In this document: piece after piece, positions 6,108-11,251 of the stretch
Numbering within the stretch: position 1 is the stretch's first letter
Layout: every line of letters begins with the position of its first letter
Assembly (NCBI GenBank): GCA_030745955.1
Contig: JASLNQ010000046.1
Span: 1-11,251 of the forward strand
Source: Dehalococcoidia bacterium
GTDB taxonomy: Bacteria; Chloroflexota; Dehalococcoidia; UBA1151; UBA1328
Length of the DNA: 11,251 bases
Direction: 5' to 3'
Made by a program: the position numbers and the translations under genes
The notes under the pieces: generated by a model
The model's input: the letters and a program-made list of their open reading frames with translations, nothing else
The model's database searches: none
What the model was told of the DNA's origin: nothing

Positions 6108-7127
6108 GTGAAAGTTGTTGGTCATTACGGCGGCGGTGCGCTGAGCGCTGTCCCGGAGGAAGTCGCTCGGCTGGAGAGACTCGGCTTCGACGTGCTGGCG
6201 ACGGGCGAGACCCGGCACGAGGCGACAACGCGCTGGACGCTTGCGGCACACGTCAGCGAGCGTGCCGAGATCAGCACTTCCGTGATCATCGCATTTCCAC
6301 GCAGTCCGTTCGTGCTGGCGCAGATGGCCTGGGAGCTGCAGCGGCTGACAGGTGGCCGTGTTTCGATCGGCCTCGGGACGCAGGTGAAGGGTCACAACGA
6401 GCGCCGTTTCAGCACCGGGCCATGGGAGGCACCCGCACGACGGATGTCGGAGTACGTGCGCATGATGCGGGCGGTGTGGCAGACGTTCCAGACGGGCGAA
6501 CTCGTGCCGTTCGAGGGTAAGTACTACCGGTTCACCCTGTGTCCCCCGGGGTTCAACAACGGGCCGATCGACCACCCGCCCCCAAAGATATTCCTTGCCG
6601 CGGTGCGCCCGGCCATGACACGCGTCGCAGGACGGGTCGCCGATGGGTTGCTGCCGCACGGGTTTACAACCGAGAAGTACGTGCGTGAGGTGACCCTGCC
6701 CAATCTCGAGCAGGGCGCCCGCGAGGCAGGCCGCGACCTGTCGGAGATCGAGATCGCCGGGGGCGGGATGATGGCACTTGCCGAAACGGAGGACGGGCTG
6801 GAAGAGAAATTGCTCGAACTGCGGAGCCGAGTGGCGTTTTACGGCTCGACACGAACGTACCAGCGTGTGTTTGCGGTCCATGGCCAGGAGGAGTTGGGGC
6901 AGCAGCTGCACGAGATGTCGGTGACGAACCGGTGGGACGAAATGCCGAACGCGGTGTCGCTGGACGTCGTGCGGCAGTTTGCGGTGATCGGCACTTACGA
7001 ATCGATGGCTGGCGAGATCAAGCGAAGGCAGGGCTACGCGGGCCGAGTATCGATAGGCGCCGATGCGAAAACGTCTGCGGAAGAGGAACGACTTGCCGAT
7101 CTGGTCAGGCAAGTGCAGGGGATCTAA
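6108..7127 (+). CDS. LLM-class flavin/F420-dependent oxidoreductase, 339 aa (MSMEG_2256-like)
   Basis: This luciferase-like TIM-barrel oxidoreductase uses reduced flavin or coenzyme F420. What I see: an N-terminal strand KVVGHYGGG, ERLGFDVLATGETRHE (23-38), STSVIIAFPRSPFVLA (57-71), QRLTGGRVSIGLGTQV (78-93) and KYYRFTL (138-144), all in typical family order. The order and the opening most resemble the subfamily named F420-dependent oxidoreductase MSMEG_2256. Whether FMN or F420 is used cannot be told by eye. The GTG start at 6108 has GGGAGAAGGG (6091-6100) 7 nt upstream. The 38-bp gap to the ThDP gene suggests one transcript, so it may act on the same compound. It ends in TAA, and its 339 aa is normal family size. 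Confidence 0.88.
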   Translation: MKVVGHYGGGALSAVPEEVARLERLGFDVLATGETRHEATTRWTLAAHVSERAEISTSVIIAFPRSPFVLAQMAWELQRLTGGRVSIGLGTQVKGHNERRFSTGPWEAPARRMSEYVRMMRAVWQTFQTGELVPFEGKYYRFTLCPPGFNNGPIDHPPPKIFLAAVRPAMTRVAGRVADGLLPHGFTTEKYVREVTLPNLEQGAREAGRDLSEIEIAGGGMMALAETEDGLEEKLLELRSRVAFYGSTRTYQRVFAVHGQEELGQQLHEMSVTNRWDEMPNAVSLDVVRQFAVIGTYESMAGEIKRRQGYAGRVSIGADAKTSAEEERLADLVRQVQGI

Positions 7128-7179
7128 AGGGGTACCTGGCGTTCGTCCTCAATTCCCGTGGTGGCATCGACACGGTTCG

Positions 7180-7206
7180 TGCCCATGGGCAAGGCATGGT
7201 TCCATG
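7180..7206. promoter_or_regulatory. Tandem CATG-centred palindromes before the MFS gene
   Basis: TGCCCATGGGCA (7180-7191) is a perfect 12-bp palindrome. Three bases on, CATGGTTCCATG (7195-7206) is a perfect inverted repeat with a 2-nt centre. A weak -35/-10 pair (TTCCAT at 7200-7205, TATCCT at 7223-7228, 17-nt spacer) overlaps the second repeat. This arrangement suggests an operator-promoter for the transporter, controlled by a dimeric regulator not encoded here. It also argues that the coding region starts after this point. Confidence 0.4.
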
Positions 7207-7256
7207 TTCCGGTGCCGACAGTTATCCTACCGGCGATCAGGGCTGGGGAAGGACCG

Positions 7257-8564
7257 GTGTGCGACGTGAATAGTCCCCAAACACCAGGCGCCAACGGCGA
7301 CGCTCCCCCCAGTAAGGGGATAGCCGGTTACCTGGCGACCGTGCGCGGCTTCAGCGCGAACGCCCGGCTGTTCCTCATGTACGCCCTGCTTTCAGGACTC
7401 GGCACCGGCGTCTGGAACGTCATGTTCAACCTCTACCTGTTGAGGCTTGGCTACTCGACCGTCTTCGTCGGCCTTTTCTGGATGGTCGACATGTTGTTTC
7501 ACGGCCTGTTCGCCTTCCCGGCGGGGCTCATCGGTGACAAGATCGGCCGTCGCAGGACCTTCATCCTGGCGACTATCTTCGCCCTCCTCGCCCGCGGCAG
7601 CCTTTTGTTCGTGCGGGATACGACAGGACTGCTTGTCCTTGCCGCGCTGGCCGGGATGGGCGAGGGCTTCCATGCCGTGGCCGGGGCGCCGTTCATGATG
7701 GAAAACAGCGAGCCTGAAGAGCGCCCACACCTGTTCAGCATTAACGCTTCGTTCTCGATGATCTCCATTTTTGTCGGCAGTCTGAGCGCCGGGTTCCTGA
7801 CGCTTTTCTGGGCCGGGATTCTGGATGTGCCCGACGTCGCCGCCAGCGCAGCGCGGTGGGCGCTGGTGACTTCGCTCCCGCTGACCTTCATCTCACTTGT
7901 GCCGCTGTCGGTGATCCGGGAAAAGCCCGCCCAGCTGGTCGAGAGCTTCCGCGACCTCTTCGCCCTGCGAAACATGGTGAACCACGATATCGTCTTCAAG
8001 CTCGTGATCTGTTCGGCCCTCTCCGGGATCGGGTTCGGGCTGACCACCCGGTTCTTCAACGTGTTCTTCAGCGTGAAACACGACGCCTCCGACGATAAGG
8101 TCGGCTTCTACCTGGCTATCGGGGCACTCGCCTCGGCAGCCTCCGTACTGCTTTCGCCGTGGGTTTCCCGCAGGTGGGGCATGGCGAAGGGCATCATGGT
8201 CACGCAACTGGCCTCGCTGCCATTCCTGCTGCTGCTATCGGTGTTCTCAGACATCTCAGTCGTGATGCTGGTGTTCGTGATGCGGGCCGGTGTGGCCAGC
8301 GCGTCGATGCCGCTCAGCACACAACTCTCGATGGCATATGTAGTCTCCCGGGAGCGTGCCACAACTGCGGGTATGACCCACATGGCGTTCGACCTCGGCG
8401 GGGCCATGGGCGCGGTGACCGCCGGCGCGCTGATCGGCGATGGCGAATTCATGGCGGCCTTCACAGTGGCAGCCGGGGTCCTCGTTGTCCCGGCGGTGCT
8501 CTACTACCGGTTCTTCCGAGAGTTTGAAGAGGACGAAGTGGTCGGCGACGCTACGACCCCGTGA
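7257..8564 (+). CDS. MFS transporter, about 435 aa, 12 predicted membrane spans
   Basis: This inner-membrane secondary carrier of the major facilitator superfamily probably exchanges a small organic solute with protons; the substrate cannot be assigned. The first helix begins about residue 37 (LFLMYALLSGLGTG...). The loop 2-3 signature GLIGDKIGRRR (90-100) is a good MFS motif A. A charged central loop (REKPAQLVESFRDLF...) divides two six-helix halves, and the tail is acidic. The GTG at 7257 follows GGGGAA (7245-7250) by 6 nt and is my choice. An ATG at 7158 would add 33 residues, of low family likelihood, across the palindromes at 7180-7206; GTG at 7266 is also possible. It sits between the flavin-oxidoreductase gene and the TcuA-like gene, with gaps of 129 and 132 bp, so it may have its own promoter. 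Confidence 0.87.
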   Translation: MCDVNSPQTPGANGDAPPSKGIAGYLATVRGFSANARLFLMYALLSGLGTGVWNVMFNLYLLRLGYSTVFVGLFWMVDMLFHGLFAFPAGLIGDKIGRRRTFILATIFALLARGSLLFVRDTTGLLVLAALAGMGEGFHAVAGAPFMMENSEPEERPHLFSINASFSMISIFVGSLSAGFLTLFWAGILDVPDVAASAARWALVTSLPLTFISLVPLSVIREKPAQLVESFRDLFALRNMVNHDIVFKLVICSALSGIGFGLTTRFFNVFFSVKHDASDDKVGFYLAIGALASAASVLLSPWVSRRWGMAKGIMVTQLASLPFLLLLSVFSDISVVMLVFVMRAGVASASMPLSTQLSMAYVVSRERATTAGMTHMAFDLGGAMGAVTAGALIGDGEFMAAFTVAAGVLVVPAVLYYRFFREFEEDEVVGDATTP

Positions 8565-8591
8565 GCGGATAGTGGAGGGGACCGGACTTCT

Positions 8592-8644
8592 GCGGATCGT
8601 AGCCGGCGTTCAGTTGCCGGGTCGGCGATCCCGCGAGAACGCGG
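8592..8644 (+). promoter_or_regulatory. Two mutually exclusive hairpins between the MFS and FAD-dehydrogenase genes
   Basis: A long stem pairs GCGGATCG (8592-8599) with CGATCCCGC (8626-8634, one bulged C), enclosing a second stem CCGGC/GCCGG (8603-8607 with 8616-8620) and an 8-nt loop. A compact hairpin, CCGCG-AGAA-CGCGG (8631-8644), shares bases 8631-8634 with the long stem, so both cannot form together. There is no U-run, so a standard intrinsic terminator is not supported. It may be a leader attenuator or an mRNA 3'-end stabiliser. Confidence 0.35.
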
Positions 8645-8696
8645 TTGCGGCGGTATAACTGTCCATACCGGGTAGGAGCTGGAGAAAGGAAATCCG

Positions 8697-10214
8697 TTGG
8701 ACCGAGAGGAAATGCCCGAAAACGCCGATCAATTCGATGTCGTAGTTGTTGGCGCCGGGAATGCCGCGCTCTGTGCGGCGCTGGCTGCGCGGGAAAAGGG
8801 CGCAAGTGTCCTGGTGCTCGAGAAGGCCGCGGAGCACGCCCGCGGGGGCAACTCCTATTTTTCGGGCGGGCTCTTCAGGTTCCCGTTCACCGGCCTGCCC
8901 GACCTTGAAGACGTGGTCGGTCCGATCGCACAGGCAGACAAAGACCGCATAGAGGTCGATCCGTACACGGAATCCGATTTTTACTCGGACCTGATGCGGG
9001 TAACCGAGGGGCTCGCAGATCCCGAACTGGCCGGGAAGCTGGTGGGAGATGCCGCGGGCACCGTGCGGTGGATGGTGGGCAAGGGCGTCCGGTGGGTCCT
9101 TGCGTACGGTCGCCAGGCGTACGAGGTCGATGGCAAGTTCAAATTCTGGGGCGGTCTTGTGTGCGAGGCCGTCGGCGGGGGCGTCGGCCTGGTCGATTCG
9201 CTTTTCGAGGCATGCGAGCGTGAAGGCGTTGTCATTGCCTACGAGACGATGGGCACTGAGCTGAACATCGACCGGGATGGCGCAATCCGCGGAATCATGA
9301 CCCGCTCGCCACGGGATTTCCGTGAGGTTTCGACGCAGAGTGTGGTGCTCGCCTGCGGTGGGTTTGAGGCCAATCCCGAAATGAGAGTGCGCTATCTCGG
9401 GCCGGCCTGGGACTTCGCGAAAGTGAGGGGAACCGCGGCCAACACCGGCGATGGGATCGGCATGGCGCTGGCGATCGGCGCAAGACCGTTCGGCAATTAC
9501 AGCGGGTGTCACGCCGTAGCCTGGGACGCCGGGGCGCCTCCGTTTGGTGATCGTCGGATTGGCGACCTGTTTCAGAAACACTCATACCCGCTGGGCCTGA
9601 TCGTGAACCGCGATGGCCTCCGGTTCGTGGATGAGGGCGTCGACATCCGGAATTTCACCTACGCCCGCTACGGCAAGGAGATCCTGAACCAGCCGGGGCG
9701 GATCGCGTTCCAGGTATTCGACAGCCAGGTGACTGACCGCCTGCGCGACGAGTACAGGATTCGGGAGGTGATGAGCGCAACCGGCGAGAGTATCGAGGCG
9801 ATTGCCGAGGAGCTCGGGATCGACTCGGTCGTGTTCTCATGCACGGTCTCGCAATACAACGATGCCGTAAACGAGGGCGAGTACGACCCGTCCCGCCTCG
9901 ATGGCAAGGGGACCACCGGTATCACTCCGCCGAAGTCGAACTGGGCGTTGCGACTGGACCAGCCGCCCTTTACGGCGTACGCGGTGGCCTGCGGGATCAC
10001 TTTCACGTTTGGTGGACTGCAGATCGACACAGACGCCCGCGTGATCGATGCGCAGGGTTACCCGATTCCGGGCCTGTTCGCGGCGGGCGAGCTGGTGGGT
10101 GGCCTGTTTTATGAGAACTACCCCGGCGGGAGCGGACTGACAGCCGGCGCAGTGTTTGGACGTTTGGCCGGTCACGGCGCGGGCGACTATCCGGGAATGA
10201 GCTCATCGGTTTGA
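8697..10214 (+). CDS. FAD-binding dehydrogenase of the fumarate reductase/succinate dehydrogenase family, TcuA-like, 505 aa
   Basis: This cytoplasmic or membrane-peripheral flavoprotein would oxidise a carboxylic acid. The N-terminal FAD Rossmann motif is VVVGAGNAAL (16-25) with the ribose-binding Glu42 in VLVLEK. The RGGNSYFSGGLFRF block (49-62) and the C-terminal GLFAAGELVGGLFYENYPGGSGL are what I know from tricarballylate dehydrogenase TcuA and its relatives. Many TcuA-like paralogs are not true tricarballylate enzymes, so the substrate is open. No TcuB-like membrane Fe-S/haem partner is in the window. The start is a TTG at 8697, with GGAGAAAGGA (8681-8690) 6 nt upstream; the ATG at 8712 is an alternative but its own purine-rich site is only 2 nt away. 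The gene ends in TGA and is followed by a 97-bp gap. Confidence 0.87.
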   Translation: MDREEMPENADQFDVVVVGAGNAALCAALAAREKGASVLVLEKAAEHARGGNSYFSGGLFRFPFTGLPDLEDVVGPIAQADKDRIEVDPYTESDFYSDLMRVTEGLADPELAGKLVGDAAGTVRWMVGKGVRWVLAYGRQAYEVDGKFKFWGGLVCEAVGGGVGLVDSLFEACEREGVVIAYETMGTELNIDRDGAIRGIMTRSPRDFREVSTQSVVLACGGFEANPEMRVRYLGPAWDFAKVRGTAANTGDGIGMALAIGARPFGNYSGCHAVAWDAGAPPFGDRRIGDLFQKHSYPLGLIVNRDGLRFVDEGVDIRNFTYARYGKEILNQPGRIAFQVFDSQVTDRLRDEYRIREVMSATGESIEAIAEELGIDSVVFSCTVSQYNDAVNEGEYDPSRLDGKGTTGITPPKSNWALRLDQPPFTAYAVACGITFTFGGLQIDTDARVIDAQGYPIPGLFAAGELVGGLFYENYPGGSGLTAGAVFGRLAGHGAGDYPGMSSSV

Positions 10215-10276
10215 ACCCCCGGCAATCGATCGGCCCGGACATCCCGTTCAGAGAAACCCCTGGTGCGCCACCGCAC

Positions 10277-10304
10277 TTCTCACCCACCCCGACATACGCT
10301 ACCT
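10277..10304 (+). promoter_or_regulatory. Weak promoter candidate for the lipoprotein gene
   Basis: TTCTCA (10277-10282) and TACCTT (10299-10304), separated by 16 nt, resemble -35 and -10 boxes (4 of 6 and 3 of 6). The -10 ends 7 nt before the ATG and no SD is visible, so this transcript also could be leaderless. Confidence 0.3.
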
Positions 10305-10311
10305 TGCAGCA

Positions 10312-11208
10312 ATGATTCATCGAGGTTTGATCCGGGCCTGCGTGACCGCCGGGTTGCTGCTGGCAGTTATCGGTTGCAGCGGAACCAACGGAAAACAGGC
10401 TGATATCGGCGTGACCCTTGACCTGGAGGTGTTCAGGGCCAGGCTGGGCCAACCCGAACTGGACTGCATCGCGGAGAATGCACCGGGCTTCCCTGCGGAC
10501 CAAGACCTGTTGATGCTTGCCCGGTTCGAGTATGGCGAATTTTCGGACGAGTTGCGCCAACTGGCGAGCGAGCGGTGGGATTGGATGGATTCGTGCGATG
10601 GGAGCCGTCCCTACGAAGACGCGACCGTGGCAGCGCTCAGCGGAGAATTCCCGCAGCAGACGGCACCGTTCGGCCTCGGTGACCTGCCCGATTTTCCGTC
10701 TATCTCCACAGAAAGCCTTGAGCACCTTCTCGACGAGTATCTGCAGGCGTTTGCCGAGATGGCCCCGGAGTTGACGGTGGTTGAGATGTTCGATGCACTC
10801 CCGGTCGTATACGGCGACCGCCAGTTGCTTGATGCCTACAAGCCGTCCTACCACGTCTACGAGTTCATGGAAATCGGATCGTTGACAGGCGTTGGGACCC
10901 AGTGGACCCCGTGGCTGCATGCCGACATGAAGCATTCACGTTTCAGTGCGAGGGAGGCCCTGTACGTCTATGCCCTGACACTTTGGGATCAGGGAGTGAA
11001 ACCGGTGACCGGTGTCGACGGGGACTACGCGTGGATGATCTCGGATTTTCCTTATAACAGTAGCCCCGTGCCCTATCGAAAAGAGCTGGCCTGGCACAGG
11101 CGCGGCGACAGCGCGGTAATAGCCGTAGTCGGTGCAAACGACGCCGAACTGGAAGACATGGTCCGCCTGCTCTCGGAAAGCATTGTTACTTCGTTCCCCG
11201 GGTACTGA
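10312..11208 (+). CDS. Orphan lipoprotein, 298 aa, unknown function
   Basis: I do not recognise a family. The N-terminus is a lipoprotein signal: basic residues Arg4 and Arg8, a hydrophobic core (VTAGLLLAV) and the lipobox V-I-G-C with Cys22 as the acylated residue, so the mature protein is anchored outside the cytoplasmic membrane. The mature part is acidic and rich in Trp, Tyr and Phe, with two further Cys (52 and 95) that may form a disulfide. Hydrophilic helices seem likely around 35-115 and 130-160 (EHLLDEYLQAFAEMAPEL). The start ATG at 10312 gives the signal peptide directly. It ends in TGA 43 bp before the window edge. A substrate-binding or adhesion role cannot be shown. It may be unrelated to the metabolic genes upstream. 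Confidence 0.7.
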   Translation: MIHRGLIRACVTAGLLLAVIGCSGTNGKQADIGVTLDLEVFRARLGQPELDCIAENAPGFPADQDLLMLARFEYGEFSDELRQLASERWDWMDSCDGSRPYEDATVAALSGEFPQQTAPFGLGDLPDFPSISTESLEHLLDEYLQAFAEMAPELTVVEMFDALPVVYGDRQLLDAYKPSYHVYEFMEIGSLTGVGTQWTPWLHADMKHSRFSAREALYVYALTLWDQGVKPVTGVDGDYAWMISDFPYNSSPVPYRKELAWHRRGDSAVIAVVGANDAELEDMVRLLSESIVTSFPGY

Positions 11209-11251
11209 GCCGAAGTGCCCCGGAGAACCCCGCAACTGCCACGGCGACCAG

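Noticed and set aside
6066..7112. 348-aa minus-strand open frame
   Set aside because: It lies fully opposite the flavin-oxidoreductase gene; it is rich in Arg, His and Pro, as expected for antisense of GC-rich genes.
8610..9581. 323-aa minus-strand open frame
   Set aside because: It is opposite the TcuA-like gene, with no recognisable domain.
10003..10935. 310-aa minus-strand open frame
   Set aside because: It overlaps the ends of two plus-strand genes, one with a clear lipoprotein signal; no domain is seen.

Overview
The window is GC-rich (roughly 60% or more by eye), densely coded bacterial DNA holding eight genes. All are full length. There are no rRNA, tRNA, CRISPR or insertion-sequence features. 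The gene set suggests a free-living heterotroph that degrades small organic acids: a UroD-like protein, a uronate-dehydrogenase-like SDR, a UGSC-family selenoprotein, a benzoylformate-decarboxylase-like ThDP enzyme, a luciferase-like flavin oxidoreductase, a TcuA-like flavoprotein and an MFS carrier. Similar mixtures occur in marine Chloroflexota (SAR202/Dehalococcoidia type) and some Actinobacteriota. That placement is inference only. The lipoprotein signal peptide and strong Shine-Dalgarno (SD) sites fit a bacterium. Two genes look leaderless.

Layout. Bases 1-199 hold no gene I can support. A UroD-family gene (200-1516, minus) and an SDR gene (1797-2693, plus) diverge from a 280-bp region with a good sigma-70-like promoter and two palindromes. 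A minus-strand operon follows: a 'WSDGLP' conserved protein (4341-3286), then, 22 bp downstream, a UGSC-family protein (3263-2718). The UGSC reading frame is interrupted by one in-frame TGA, exactly at the U of the U-G-S-C motif, with a SECIS-like hairpin just after it. It is therefore read here as one 181-aa selenoprotein, not two fragments or a pseudogene. This is the most notable item in the window.

The operon diverges from a ThDP decarboxylase gene (4405-6069), with overlapping opposed -10 boxes in a 63-bp gap. The ThDP gene is followed at 38 bp by a flavin/F420-dependent oxidoreductase gene (6108-7127), then by an MFS transporter (7257-8564), a TcuA-like FAD dehydrogenase (8697-10214) and an orphan lipoprotein (10312-11208). 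Short gaps (129, 132 and 97 bp) contain palindromes, hairpins or promoter-like sequence. The last 43 bases are noncoding as far as visible.

How the genes may work together (inference): an MFS carrier imports an organic acid, TcuA-like and SDR enzymes oxidise it, the ThDP enzyme removes or transfers a carboxyl-derived unit, and the flavin enzyme and the selenoprotein pair carry out further redox steps. No substrate can be named from the sequence.
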